A stretch of 60,555 bases of DNA, from the NCBI GenBank assembly GCA_049999725.1, contig JBNGIS010011060.1, forward strand, positions 1 to 60,555, read 5' to 3'. This document shows positions 1 to 11,678 of the stretch, piece by piece. The position numbers and the translations under genes were made by a program. Within the stretch, counting starts at the first letter, position 1. Every line of letters starts with the position of its first letter. A model generated the notes under the pieces. It was not told the DNA's origin. It worked only from the letters and a program-made list of their open reading frames with translations, and did no database searches. This DNA comes from Haplomitrium mnioides. Lineage: Eukaryota > Marchantiophyta > Haplomitriopsida > Calobryales.

Positions 1-2
1 GA

Positions 3-413
3 AGGCTTGGTTCCGATGTTTGTCCGGTCGTACCTTCTGATGAAATTCTTGCGATACTTGCGTCGGACTCCCACCCTTCCTCTTTCGAGAGGACTTCGGA
101 CTGCGGGAAAGCATTCGTGTTTACCTTGAGAAAGAGGCGTCCCTCGATCCCTGATGTTGGCGTTGCTCCCCGATGGCTGTCGCTCATGTCCCCTACTTCG
201 AATCCTCCTTTCTCATACGCTAGGCGATCCTTTCTCGTTCGACTTTGCTTCCTTCGCTGTTATGCTCACGCGCGACCTTCCTTGGAATCCGTCTTGTGGC
301 CTCCTCTGCTCGATGCTGCATTGCGATCCTCCTTGGCTCTCCTGATCCCCTTCGCCCTGCCTCGTCTTCCCTCTCTCTTCCGGTCCCTTCCTTTCGGGTC
401 TTCCTGGTGCTGA
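3..413 (+). other. GC-rich open frame at left edge, unrecognised
   Basis: One reading frame is open from the left window edge to a stop at 411-413, in sequence clearly richer in G+C than the following 30 kb. The translation is rich in Arg, Ser, Pro and Leu and I recognise no domain in it. A second, antisense frame overlaps it. It could be the tail of an exon that begins outside the window, or a chance open frame in GC-rich DNA. From 414 to about 870 I see no gene. Confidence 0.15.
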
Positions 414-1489
414 CATGTCTAGCTCTTGCCCCCTTCCTTTGTAATATGAATCTGATTCCGCTACTTCGGATCAGAAGAATGAAGTAACCTGTGCTTATCT
501 TCCGATTAGAGTTATTCTTTTGCTTCTAGATTAACTTACCATTTCAGAATGGAGAAATGTTGTTGCTGCCGCCTCTGGTTCCTTGTAAACCGCATTAGCC
601 CCTGTTCCACTGGCTGACATCCTTCTTTGTCAAGTAGCCCACAGTCCAATACTCATGAATGTGCGCAATTCTTGGACCACCGGAATGATGAATATTGCTT
701 TTGTCCATGTAGTAAGAAAAACAAACAAATTAGATAGTTGAAACATAGTGTAGGAAAACTAAACAAGGTAAATTAAGAAACCAAAAAAATCAAAAAAGAA
801 CTTGCTAGATGTTATAGTCAATAACACAACAAACCTTCAAAAGAGCATCTTTAACGATGCCAAAGTGTTGTGAAGAATGGATTATTACAAAAGATCAAAA
901 ATCAAAAGTTGTGATTGCCACAAAAGAGGAAACCATATCAAAAATGTCATCCCTAGAAAAGTGTTCGGAATCATCGTGCTTGCATTCCTTAAGGCTGTAA
1001 CCATAAGGAATATCTGCAATTGCAAAAGTGAAGCATCTAGGTTTCACTAATCCCTTCAACTCACAAGCATTTGCCTCCCCGTGGACTTGGTTATATGCTC
1101 TATTGAGTCCATCAATGAAGACCAATAAGTCCTCGTCTTTGTCTCTAAAAGCTCTATCATTGCGAAGGGCAGCAACACCATTTTGCTACCTTGATTTCCA
1201 TTCTCTAGCTTTCTGGCAATGAAGCAAAAAAACAAGATGGTAGGAAACAAGTATTGGGACCTGGTCTTAATCTTATAGGGCTTCTTTGATCGCCAATCTT
1301 TTTCGCCCTTTGGCAGCTGCGGTCAATATTTTGGGAAGTTGTCGTTATAATTTTTGTCCATCTGCACACAGCAAAAATGGAAGAAAAATAAGAGGAGACA
1401 AAAAAAATTGTATACTTTAAAGAGGAAGAGAATGCGAGGAGAAGCCCACAAGTCAACCTAATCAATGACTTGAGTGATCAACCTAATCA

Positions 1490-1800
1490 ATGACATTGGA
1501 GTCCAAACTAAGATGGACATTGAAGTCCATGCGCATATGGATATTGAAGTCCAAGCGCTCTTGGACTTCAATGTCCATACGCGCATGGACTTCAATGTTC
1601 AAGGGCGCTGAAACTTCAATGTCCTTGCGCAGAGGGACTTGCTAGTCTAAGCACGTACAGACTAGAGAGTCATTTATAAGCCTGAACTAGAGAGTCAATA
1701 TACTCATGGACTTGATAGTCCAAGCACGCCAAATTAGAGAGTCTTTGCGCACACATACTTGATAGTCTATGCGCGCATGGACTTAGAATCATTTTTATTC
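1490..1800. repeat. Palindromic array A (intron 2 of gene A copy 1)
   Basis: About ten units of roughly 28-32 bp, each an imperfect palindrome around a GCGC-type centre, for example AGTCTATGCGCGCATGGACT near 1765. Spacers read like TTGAAGTC or AGAGAGTC. The array lies between the exon 2 donor (1875) and the exon 3 acceptor (1361) of gene A copy 1, so it would be intronic. Confidence 0.75.
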
Positions 1801-3439
1801 TAACAAAAGACAATTTACAAAAAATTCAATGCAACTCTAGAGGAATAAATGTACAATGGGAAAAGCAAACTTACCAAAAGCTTCTCAAAACTAGAGTAAA
1901 ATGCAAACATCTTCTACTCCTTGGTGTGGAGAGGGTACTCCTCTCTTGCTTCTTCCCAGGAGCTGCAATAGACTTTGGAGCAGAAAGACTTTACCATGAC
2001 TGCCAAAACTTTATGTCTCTCCAACTCGCGAGACTTTTCTTCAATCGAAAGGTCTTCGGCTTCCACGCGTTTCAAAACAAACATTTTAACTTCATTCAAA
2101 AGACCCTGAAGGGACCTCCAAGGTGTCCACTTCATGTCTCCCATTCTCATCGATCCATTGGTCTTAGGCTTCTGGCCCTTCGCCGTATTTTTCTCCTACA
2201 TAGAAAAAATGCTCGGTTGTAAATCCCAATACTCACCACTTCAGAACACCAGCTGAAACCAATTGTCTTGAGAAGTGATTGTCTTCTCAAGAGTCGACTT
2301 TGGCTTGATCTCCAAGGTCTCGAGCACCAACTTTGTTTTTAATTTCTAGGATGAAACCATCCCACTCTCTACAAACCTCTGATGCCAATATTTGACCTTA
2401 TAAATCGATGGCATTTCTAATCGGTACCTTTGGTTGTAATTGTAATTTGTTGCAAATATGCAGACCTCTGTTGGTGTTAAGCCCATGTAAACATAAGAGT
2501 TGGAGAGCAACAATATTAGATTCTTTCCTCTATATTTGGTGATTAGAAGTTGCCTTGCGGCAATATTGTGATTGCCTCTTGCAATGTTGTCTCAATACTA
2601 GTCAAGGTTCCTCAGATCAAACTCTGACTTATCCTTGAACTTGCACTTTGAGTCAACGACAACAATAAAAAAAATGTGAGTATATTTATTGGTGAGCATT
2701 CTCTGTGCCAGAAGCTCAACAAATTCTTCATTCAACCTCTTAATTTGAAGTGGCCCATAGTTGTCCATTCCACATTTTGGAAGATTTGAATTCTCCAACC
2801 GAATTGTAGTCGTTGCTTCTCGTACTTTGCATCACTAGATTGCAGACTCCTTGATTTTATTTTTGTCTTCCTTAGACATTGTTTGAGGGTCCACTTGCTC
2901 ACCCTCTTGAAAGGTCTACATCCCCTTATGCAATTGCTTTTTGGATTTAGATGTTGGAGCTTGAACTAGCTCCGACTCTATTTCCTCCTTTGAGCTACTC
3001 GGTGTTGAAGACGAAGGGGCTGCAGAACAGGACCTTGTTGGAGATTGGGACAGGGCTAGCTCCTCCTCAATAATTGGAGCTGGAATAGGCTTCTTCTTTG
3101 AGACATCATGTTTCTTCTGTGTTGGAGCCTTGACTTGCTCCACCGCCTTTCTCATTTTTGCAGCTGATGGTTTTGGTATTGCTACCGTGGACATGGTCAC
3201 CGTGCTTGGATGTGGCACAAGCTGCTGAATGTAGACACCTTGTTTGGGCTAGAGCAGTTTGATATTGATGGCCATCTTGATAAAGTCATGTTCAACGCGC
3301 TTTGCGTCTTAGTAAACATCCACAAAATCCGCCAAAAATTGAGTGAACTTAAAAAAAAAATAAAAATTGATCAAACATGTTTAACAAAAAGTCTCCAAGT
3401 GCTTACAATGAGTAAAAATGTACTTAGCATTTAGTCTAA

Positions 3440-3570
3440 GATAAAAAAGACTAGGGAGTCCATGCGTGCATAGACTCCAAGGTCCTTGCGCGCTTAGCCT
3501 TCCTAGTCCATATGCGCATGGACTCAGAAGCCCATGCGCGCATTGAGTTCCGAGTCAGTCCAAAAGGAAA
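3440..3570. repeat. Palindromic array B (intron 1 of gene A copy 1)
   Basis: Four to five units of the same palindromic family, with GAGTCCATGCGTGCATAGAC-like units. It lies just downstream (on the minus strand) of the exon 1 donor at 3599 and before exon 2, so it is in intron 1. Confidence 0.7.
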
Positions 3571-3959
3571 ACAAATGAAAAATGGGTTTAAGATCTTACC
3601 TTGCCATCTCTCTTAGCTATTTGTAGATGCTTGGCAAAAATGTCCCTCTCGTTCATCTTTGAACAGCAAAATCATTTGCGATAGGCCTTGTACAGGGTAA
3701 TGGCATCATGTGACTACACAAACAACCCAATGTTGGCTCATTGCCCCTTTCTTATCATCGTTATTTGGACCACAAGACCGAGGTTAAACTTTTCACCTTC
3801 ACCAACAAAAAGTTAAAGGTGTTGATCATGGTCTTTCAAGGATCTACAATTAACTAGCCATTCCCAATCTAACTTTTTTGGCTCGAGAACCTTGATAATA
3901 TCCAAATACCTATAAGACTTTGGTTGAGTAAGTTTGGAAACATTGACCAATGACGCCAT

Positions 3960-4528
3960 TTTCTAGAAAGTAAAAACTAGTAGAATTTGATGTGAAAAAT
4001 ATTAGGAACAAAAGTTCACAAAAATCGAATAGCTAAAAATAGCAAAATAACAAGAAAATGCAAAAACAACGATGACAAGAAAACAAAAACTAGAAAGTGA
4101 ACCTGTAACAATGGAAAGAAACTTTTCATTGATGCTCTTTTTACACCTAAATTTCAAAAATATCTTTTCTCGCAAAAAAAATGATTTGCGGAGCTCTTGA
4201 CACTAGGTTTGCATGATGCAAAAAGAAAAGAGTTAGTATACAAAACATTGCTCATTTTCATCTTTCCAATTTCTTTTTTCATTTTCTTCACAAAAAGTTC
4301 CCAATTTTCACGTTTTGCATAATTTTCTTGAAAAACACATATTTTAAGTAGGTCGTAGGAGGTTGACAATATTTGTTAAAATAGTTTCTTCAAATAGTTG
4401 ATTTTTAGTGAGCTTTGTCAATGGCTAGAGTTCTTAAGAGCAAGAAATAGTTAGAATACCAAGATTCATATTCACAGAAAAGTGTCACTTTTGACCGACA
4501 ACTTGAGATTTGTTCAAACCACAATTCT
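3960..4528. promoter_or_regulatory. Intergenic region between divergent genes A and B
   Basis: This AT-rich stretch separates the minus-strand start of gene A (3959) from the plus-strand open frame of gene B (4529). About the first 120 bases upstream of the gene A start are recognisably similar to the sequence upstream of gene A copy 2 (16316-16432). It is the natural place for a bidirectional promoter, but I see no convincing TATA box. Confidence 0.3.
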
Positions 4529-5236
4529 TTGGAGGTAAGCGATGGACTACTAAAAGCATCAAGAGTAATGGCAAGTATATTAGGGAAAAATATGGCTACT
4601 GTTGAGTCAAATAACTCCACCCGAGAAGATCGAGAAGGTGAATCCTATGCGCGTATAGGATCAAGGATTGAACCCTATGCACGTATAGGGTCAAGGAGTA
4701 AATCCAATGGATGCATGAGATTAAGGAGTGAACAACTTGCACGTAACGGATCAAAGAGAGAACCCAATGCTCACACAAATTTGAAGAAACAACCTTCTGT
4801 ACGCGCAAGATCTTTGTTGTCGATCAAGCGGTCAAAGTTGAATTTTTCTTTTGACTACTCCAACGTATCAATAGAAAGATGTTCAACTCAAAATTTCCAG
4901 ATGGTTGTGGACCTTTGTTTGTCCTCATATGAGGGAAACCTTGATATTCATAATCAAAATGTGTTTGTCTAAAACACAAAAAGCATACAATTTGTGGACG
5001 GTTTCAATTTTGGAGATGAATCACTGTCCCTGATAGCACTACTCAAACAACAAGTGATTTCAATTCAAGTTGGACATCGCAATGAGATTGGGAAATCTCT
5101 TACAAACCGAATTCTTTCAAAGGAGTCTTTAGACGACAATTTGGGAAATGATTCTAGCAAAGGGTCTCTATTAATCAATATGTTGTTGGAATTATCACCA
5201 AAGGCACTGACTATGTTACAAGAAAACATTTCTTAA
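4529..5236 (+). pseudogene. Gene B N-terminal part with in-frame 10-residue repeats
   Basis: One frame runs 4529-4972, hits a TAA, and continues 4994-5236. Within it, residues about 37-95 are a tandem repeat of roughly ten residues with the pattern EPYARIGSRS, encoded by a 30-bp version of the palindromic array. Downstream of the repeat the protein is Ser/Asn-rich and unrecognised. Position and orientation suit the N-terminal region of the DUF7869-like protein that follows on the same strand. Whether an intron lies between the repeat and the later exons cannot be told. Confidence 0.4.
4635..4815 (+). repeat. Palindromic array C, translated in frame
   Basis: Six degenerate 30-bp units, the first two well kept (CCTATGCGCGTATAGG and CCTATGCACGTATAGG cores). 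Unit length is a multiple of three and the open frame of gene B reads through all of them. Confidence 0.7.
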
Positions 5237-5384
5237 TGTTCAAGATATTGATCAAGATTTCGTTTTGGAATGGTGAAGTTCTCCCAATCCTTAAGGAGTA
5301 CTTCATCCTTTGAAAACTTTTTGCAAAGAAGCAAACAATGTTTATGATGATGATTAAGATCTTCAAGACGATGAATTATCTCCT

Positions 5385-5700
5385 ATGGTTGGATTCACCT
5401 ATGGACCGAATCGACCACCACAATATAGGAATTCTTTGTCTGGGCCAAAACCCAAATTAGTAAACATCTTTCGTGAAAATTCTTTGCAGAAAGTTCATCT
5501 TAATGGGAGCTTTGTGAAGACAAAGCTTGATCCAATGTCAATTTCTAAATTGAAGAGAATTTCATGTTTTTAAATTAATTACTTGTCATTGCAAGACAAA
5601 TTTTTTGAAAACTATGAGAGAAACGTATTTTCGACAAAGCATGAAGAATTGATATATCATACTAAAATAGGGAGTACCAAGAAAAGACTCTGATGTTGAC
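5385..5700 (+). pseudogene. Gene B, middle fragment
   Basis: A short open frame (5385-5573) beginning MVGFTYGPNRPPQ, and, after a stop, a further readable stretch with a YLSLQDKFFENYERN-like segment. No domain is recognised. It lies between the repeat-bearing N-terminal part and the DUF7869-like core on the same strand, so it is most simply a further piece of the same gene. Confidence 0.3.
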
Positions 5701-5903
5701 AATTAGCCTACTCTGCTTGGCGGTACCATTATTTGTAGAAGAGCCTTCAAATTAGTATTATTAGTAGGGAATAATAAAATCCAAAGGATTCAAAATCTCA
5801 GAAATGTAGGTCCTAGAGGTAATTTTTGAAAAAGAGAATTATCTGCTAAAGGAGATTTTGTGTGTGAATAGATAGAATTTTTTTTCAAGGATACTACGAG
5901 TGA

Positions 5904-6180
5904 ATGTCTACTCACGAAGTTTATAACTTGCCGAATAATTTTACAAAATGGGAAGTTTATGACTACTACACAAGTTATTTGAAAGAGAAAGATCCCCATT
6001 GCATTCTTAGTTTCTCGGGTTTAACAAAACATTGGAGAACTCATTTTCTAAATGTAAGAATTCCAAAATGCAATAAATTTGTTGTTTGTGAAACATCCGA
6101 AGAAATAAAATCATTGTGAGAAAAATTTGTCTTAGAGTTCAACAAAGGTAACAAATTTCATCTCTTTGGAAACCTTTGGT
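5904..6180 (+). pseudogene. Gene B, pre-core segment of the DUF7869-type protein
   Basis: Frame open 5904-6119, readable on to about 6180 past one TGA. It contains the segment LTKHWRTHFLNVRIPKCNKF followed by VVCETSEEIK. In DUF7869 proteins as I remember them, a W/R-rich segment followed by Cys pairs (K-x-N-x-F-x-x-C-x-x-C) precedes the catalytic-looking core; here only part of the Cys set is kept. The next readable piece starts near 7000, so 6180-7000 may hold an intron. A few palindromic units lie inside that gap (6510-6660). Confidence 0.4.
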
Positions 6181-6499
6181 TAATCCATGCTCTTTTTTCT
6201 AGACTCAAAGCTTAGTTCTAGAGATGTTATATTTTCTCAACTTAGTACCAAAAGATATTTGTTTTGTTTAGTTGTTCGGCAAACAAAATTTGAGTCGAAT
6301 AATTCTTAGCAACTTGAGTTGTGAGAAGAGAGTATATGCTTGCATAGGGTCTATTGTTTTTAGTTTGAATCCAAACCTTGTCTATAGTCAAATAAAGCAA
6401 TAAAATGAATATAATTCTTGGTGGTAACCTTAGCCTTACAACAAGTTTTGCTTTTGTTTCTTTAAATGCAAGAAAAACAATAGCAAGAATCATTTTTAT

Positions 6500-6665
6500 T
6501 GTTTGCAAATCCTATATGCACATGGGATTTGTTCTTATTTCTTTCAAAACTAGTCGTGGCGACAATCAAAGCAAGCCATGATATTGGTGATGTTGATTTG
6601 GTCCTATGCGTATATATGATTAGTTGTTGTCTCCACTCATCCTATGCGCACATAAAATGTGTTCT
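6500..6665. repeat. Scattered palindromic units D
   Basis: Three separated units with the TCCTATGCGCACATA / TCCTATGCGTATATA / TCCTATATGCACATGGGA pattern. They fall in the part of gene B that looks intronic. Confidence 0.45.
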
Positions 6666-6999
6666 GGTTTTCTTTTTATCTTTTGCGAACAAAGAGTCCA
6701 AGCTACCTATGAAACTATAGTTCCAATTTGTGACCTTTTGTTAGAAAATCTTGTTTTTCTACTTTTAAAACTTTTGTTTACTTTAAGTCAAACAGATTTT
6801 CTTTAATTTAAATTACCTAAAGTTCATTTTTAATCTTTTACAAAATTTTCACTTCTACCAATCAAAACACTTGTTTAAGATGATTTGAATATTTTTGGCA
6901 CATAAGGTTGTTTTTTGAAGTTCCAAACATTGACATATGTTTACTGAACTACTTTTATGTCTTTTGGGCTTTGTGATGATGCAATCAAATATGTTGCCA

Positions 7000-7735
7000 A
7001 TTGTTTCTTCATCGTGACCAACAAATGAAAGAAAGAGCAAAAATTTCAAAAAATCAAAGAAAATGTTATGCAGATAGTCAAAAGTACTTGGGAATTGTCA
7101 TTGATGGAATGGATCAAAAGAAAATTGCTATTCCATACTAGCTTTCACCACCAAAAAACATTAATAAAGATTGTTTGGTGGGTGTGCATGTTGTTGGTGC
7201 TTTAATATTCAATCATGCTCTTTCTTTGATGGTCTTCTTAACGTATAGAAACTTGAGAAGCAATTCTAATTTGACAGTTACTGTGCTCAACAAAATATTA
7301 TGTGACTTTGAAGGGCCATTTTTTCCAACTTTGTGTCTTCAGTTGGACAACACAACATGAGAGAATAAGAATTCTATCTTATTTGGATATCTTAGTCTCC
7401 TTATTATTAAGAATGGTTTTCGAAAAATCAAGGTGGGATTTCTCATGGTTGGCCATACTTATGATCAAATCAATCAAATGTTCAACCGATTCTCAAAACG
7501 TTTCAAACGTGTCAAAGCTTTCACAATTACAAGTCTTAACAAGGCGTTTCAATTATCCTATAATCCTAAACCTCAGGTGATTCTTTTGTTAGAAACTTGG
7601 GATTTCAAAATGTTTTTGGAACAACGTCCCTCTTTGGTTCAAAGAATACATGATATTACCTTTAATCATCAATTCAAGTTCCAATTGAATGATTCCAAGG
7701 CAAAGATTTGGAGCAAACAATTTTTCAAAAAATGA
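7000..7735 (+). pseudogene. Gene B core: DUF7869-like protein (putative RNase H-fold)
   Basis: One reading frame runs from about 7000 to a stop at 7735, broken only by a TAG (about 7132) and a TGA (about 7357). Visible motifs in order: an H-x-x-Q-x-x-ERAK helix, YLGIVIDGMDQKK, VGVHVVGALIF, SNLTVTVLNKIL, LCLQLDNTT-stop-ENKN, FLMVGHTYDQINQMFNR. This order (IDGMDQ, QLDN..ENKN, VGHT-x-x-x-I-x-Q-x-F) is what I know from proteins annotated DUF7869. The conserved acidic residues (IDGMD, LDN) resemble an RNase H-like/DDE arrangement, but that is my inference. The TGA would fit a CGA to TGA change at a usually conserved Arg. Confidence 0.6.
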
Positions 7736-7813
7736 ATTTTGGCTAATTTTGGATGGTATTTGTCAACTCAAGTGCCTACTTGAAGTGAAGAAAGAGAAGT
7801 TGATGCTGAGAGA

Positions 7814-8660
7814 GTGGTATTTGCAATAAATGACAACATAATTGGGAACTACTACAAGTTCTTTACAAAATCAGATACTCAATGGTGGAATGACTTTTTT
7901 CTTGCCCAACAAGATATTGTGGCCTACATCTTTGAAAAAAAAAACGAGGACTTGAAGCACAATTTACCTTTCCACCTTCACAATCGTCAAACACTTGTAA
8001 TGATTCTCAAAATGTTTGTCTAGGTTGTCAGCTTAATGCTCAACAAACAAAAAAAGATACTCCAGTATAGCAAATACTTTCTACACATCAAGTAATCTAT
8101 GATGGAGTACCTAGGCCGCGAGAAGGGACTCTTTCACACAACACTCTGTACTGACACAAATTTGGCAATCTACATGAGATGAAAGCTAGAATGTTTATTT
8201 ATGTTGTTGCATCTTTGAATCGAAAGGGTAGACCGTTTTGGGTTGCCAAAGTTCTCAAAGTTTTGTCATTTGATGAGGAAGATCCACCAAACCCGAAACT
8301 AGTACGTGTTCAATAGTTTGCTTGTGAGGATGAGAATGCATTTTGTGGACAATACTTCCTATAAAAAATAGTAGCAACAAAAGGGAAACGCAAATCCAAG
8401 TTACATATTGATGTACTTGATGTGACACAAATCACGGTTCTATCTTTTGATTTTCTTCTTACACAAAAAACCAATTCAAGAAAATCACTCTAGCTACCAT
8501 TAAATCAAATCTATTTGAGTATGAAAGACAAAAAGCCCTCAATCCTGAAATGTTTCAAAGAGATTCAATGAGTGTCATTAACACTCAGAAAAATCAAGTA
8601 AATCTTGATGAATCTTCTCAAGCTAAATCCGAGAAAGTCGAGACGAGTGACTAAAGTAAT
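7814..8660 (+). pseudogene. Gene B C-terminal region
   Basis: Open frame 7814-8023 (with INDNIIGNYYKFF and TQWWNDFF), then, after stops, a readable stretch at about 8190-8480 containing KGRPFWVAKVLKVLSFDEED and a LHIDVLDVTQITVLSFDF end. A short domain with an FWVAKVL-type strand is usual at the C-terminus of this protein kind and may be chromo- or BAH-like. It follows the core on the same strand with the same spacing of stops, so I treat it as the 3' end of gene B. Confidence 0.4.
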
Positions 8661-9119
8661 TTAAAATTTTTATTGTATATTGTGAATTTTCAATTATATT
8701 GTAATTTAAATTTATTATTTTATAAAGTACGTGAGAATATGATGAAGCAAATTGTTGAATTTATCTACCACCTTTAACTTTTTACTATAAATCATTCCAA
8801 GTTGAATATTATTCTCTATAAATGAAACTTGAATCTTTAGTTAATATTTTCATTTGCTTTGCAAAATATTTTCTTATCCAAAATGTAGGTATGTTGTTTC
8901 CAACTTTAGTGCTTGCTAGAAGGGTTTAGATTATTGTATTGCTAAAGCATCTACCCAAATTGACTACTTATTTTTTTCTTGTAAGGACTTTGATGTATAA
9001 CTTAAAACCTTTGGCGCGCTTTGACTCAGATGTAGAGCTTTATACTTGTTTTAATTTTAGATTCTGAATCAAAAAATGAAATCTTTTGCATGCGTAGAAA
9101 AATATAACATTTACCGCCT

Positions 9120-9335
9120 GTATCTTAAGATGTAGAAGTCTAAACCCTATTCACGCATAGACTTTGATTCACAAGTCGAAACGTTGTGAGTTGAAAAACT
9201 CTTCTATGAAACCTAAAACCTAAGTTCTTGATAGTCTTTGGTGTGGAGTGTTGAGATGGTGAGTTCAGATTCCTATGCGCGCATAGACTTTGGGGTAGAA
9301 GTCCAAGCCTTCAACACGTTCTACTTCTTATAAAC
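9120..9335. repeat. Palindromic array E
   Basis: Four units with TATGCGCGCATAGACTTTG or TATTCACGCATAGACTTTG cores; the copy near 9272 holds the perfect 14-bp palindrome CTATGCGCGCATAG. Spacers are like those of array H at 28 kb (CAAGTCGAAACC type). It is followed by the tail block shared with 29.1-29.65 kb. Confidence 0.7.
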
Positions 9336-9599
9336 AACCCTCAAGCTTCTACATACAAAGACCACCAATTAGAACTTAGATTCTATACTCGTGAAAGACT
9401 CTTTTGTAGAACTCAAAACGTTTGTTTGGTAGAATCTAGTCAAAAACTTGGAGATGTTTCTTGTTTTCACTTTTAACTCAATCTCTTTAGCCACTATGTT
9501 TTTGATTCTAAATATGACTCCTTTGTGTATATGTTTCTCTGAATTATATAATATTTTAAAATATTGAAACCTTTTTTTATGCCCACTTAAAAAATTTTC

Positions 9600-10060
9600 T
9601 TGCATGGATTCTTAACTACAAATGAAAGCCTATTTCTTGCTTGAACTTGAAAATAGAGCTCCTAAATCCATGGTATTTTCCTCATGTTTTGTAATTTTTT
9701 TCCCAAAAAGATGTTTTAAAGAGCACAATGTCTATGTGCATATAGAGTTTATGCAACCAAATATATTTCAAAATAGTTTTTTCAGACGTGAATTTAAATT
9801 TTTGAGCTTTGAATTTTCATAAATGATAAATGCAAGTATCTTGTGAAAACTTACCATAATTTTTATACTTTTCATTGATTTTCAGATTTCCAATATTTTC
9901 ATAAACACTTAGAATATGGTTTGATTTTGCATAATGAAATTGACTCTCGCTCTATCATTCTTGTGAAAACGGCCAAAAATGAAGCTTCAATTTTCATGCA
10001 CTTTTTGTTTTAAAAAAATAACCTCATTTTCTCTATTTTTGAGCTAAAAAACGATGTTTT
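9600..10060 (+). repeat. Element tail block, copy 1
   Basis: About 450 bases that align by eye with 29105-29640: both contain a CTTGCTTG-AACTT-AATAGAGCTC start, CAAGT-TCTTGTGAAAAC, TTTTTATACTTTTCATT and AAATAACCTCATTTTCT-type landmarks in the same order. It links array E to the terminal motif at 16284, and is split from that motif by the Copia insertion at 10061. Confidence 0.65.
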
Positions 10061-10348
10061 TGTTAAAATTAGAAGTTATCATTGAAAAGTTAGCTTAAGT
10101 TTTAGGGTTACCGAACTCAACGTTTAACCTTAGTTAAGTTAGCGAGTCTATTATAAATACCCACATAGAGAGATGCACATAAGATCACCTTAGTATTTTC
10201 TCATGTTTGCATATTGATGCACATGTTGGACTCATTTGAGTTTTGATATTCACACTTTGGAATTCCTTTCTAAATGCTAGATTCTACTTGTATTGATTCA
10301 CATTGGACATTGTTCCAATCTTCTATGGATGCTTCTTGCATTCCAACA
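10061..10348 (+). repeat. Copia 5' LTR
   Basis: Begins TGTTAAAATT and ends CATTCCAACA, giving TG...CA ends. It is 288 bases long and matched by 15962-16250. A TATAAATACC box lies near 10151. Confidence 0.95.
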
Positions 10349-10360
10349 TGGTATCAGAGC
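10349..10360 (+). other. Primer binding site
   Basis: TGGTATCAGAGC directly follows the LTR. This is the usual plant Copia site complementary to the 3' end of initiator tRNA-Met. Confidence 0.9.
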
Positions 10361-11678
10361 TAATTGCATCTTAGAAGGAAAGTGTGAAACTTTTTTGTGA
10401 GAATACGGTGGTCACATTTGGCTGGAATTTTGAGAAAATACTGTTATTTCCTTGGTGCAACGCGCTTACTTTGGGTGACATTTGGCACTAGTATATATAT
10501 TGGAGTACATTTTTGGTATATTTGGCGACAAAGAGCATATTCAAATTATTATACGATTTTTTTCTACTTGAGGAGCATTATCAAAAGATTATTCAATCTT
10601 TTTCTGCATGAGGAGTATTATCACAGCATATGGAGCATTCAACATATTCAACACATCTGCAACAGATGATTGTTGCGATTGAATGAAGATTGAGCTGTAG
10701 TAGAGTGGTACATCTGATCGAATTCAACAACTGATTGACTTCAACACACAGAGCTGAAGTGGAGCTGCATATAGATTAGTTGCTGAAGTTCAAGATAAAT
10801 ATATCACAGAAGAAAGAAGCGGCGCTGATTTGAGAATCGACTGCAACGGCATTGCAGAAGAAAGAAGAAGAGAGAACACATTGCTGAATTTTTAAGAAGC
10901 ATCGCAGCCCCGCAGAAGAGCATCGTAGAAGTAGAAGAGCATCAAAAGTGACACAGAAGAGCATCACGCACACATTGCTGAAGTTTGAAGAAGAATCGAC
11001 CTGCGCGGAAGAAACGCAACATGAGTGCACATTTGCTGAAATTCATCAACGCAGAAGAAAAGCAGAAGTATAGAAGAATCAACACCCGATGCAGAGGCGA
11101 TGCAAGTAGAAGAATTGATGCAGAAGCGACGTGCATCAGAAGAAAAAAAATTTGCGTAGCAGGTGAAGAAAAAAAACGCAACATCTTGTAGCGACGCGCA
11201 TTTTTTTTGCTGAAAAAAGTGAACTTTGTATTTTTTTTCCCGGTGATACGTTTTCCGGCATGATTTTTCCGGCACGACTTTCCGACACAGATGTTATTAA
11301 CACTTAATCACCATTTCATCACTCTTATATTCAAATTGACCAACGATTTTCAAAAAGCTTTTGATAACTACGCTTTATCACTGCTTTGGTATTGCCCACA
11401 ACTATCAAACCCCTGACCTCTTCGTTCTCAACTATTTCCTTAATCATCTAACCAAATAGGAGTATTGAGAAAAGAAGAAGAAGCATTTTTTATATTGAGT
11501 TATCAGTTTCACTATTTTGACATTTTGGAGGTCTTCTACAACTCTGTTTGAGCTGAAATATTTTGGAGGAGTTTGTGCAGGCATTTTACATTTCTAAAAT
11601 TTTTTAAACTTCAATTCAGAGAGTTTTTACAATTTAGTATTTTTTGAGATTTTATCAAACCTCATAGTTTGAAAAATC
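10361..11678 (+). other. Long untranslated leader of the Copia element
   Basis: 1.3 kb between the primer site and gag has no credible open frame. From about 10770 to 11180 it is purine-rich with many loosely repeated GCAGAAG / CATCGCAGAAG words. The open frames here on either strand are by-products of this simple composition. Confidence 0.6.

Larger units (their letters stand above)
877..3959 (-). pseudogene. Gene A copy 1: decayed three-exon gene with a ParB-like domain
   Basis: This is an inverted paralogue of the copy at 16.4-20.7 kb; both copies share the order of exons and introns. Exon 1 (3959 to 3600) starts ATG GCG TCA and ends at a donor AAG/GTAAGA. Exon 2 runs from about 3330 to 1875 and ends at TTG/GTAAGT. 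Exon 3 starts at 1361 after a TGTGTGCAG acceptor and reads to a stop near 895. Exon 2 holds a Lys/Ser/Pro-rich linker (2916-3218) and then, at about 2425-2695, a segment with the order of a ParB/sulfiredoxin-fold domain: a strand ending in DSKCKFKDKSEFD, a GNHNIAARQLL motif, then VYMGLTPTEV and an Asn-rich end. Several in-frame stops (for example in exon 1 and just after the FDLRNLD stretch) show it is dead. The family assignment rests on motif order from memory; cellular role is unknown. Confidence 0.5.

Noticed and set aside
10776-11275. Ser/Cys-rich minus-strand frames in the Copia leader
   Set aside because: They arise from the purine-rich GCAGAAG-type repeat on the plus strand and have no domain.
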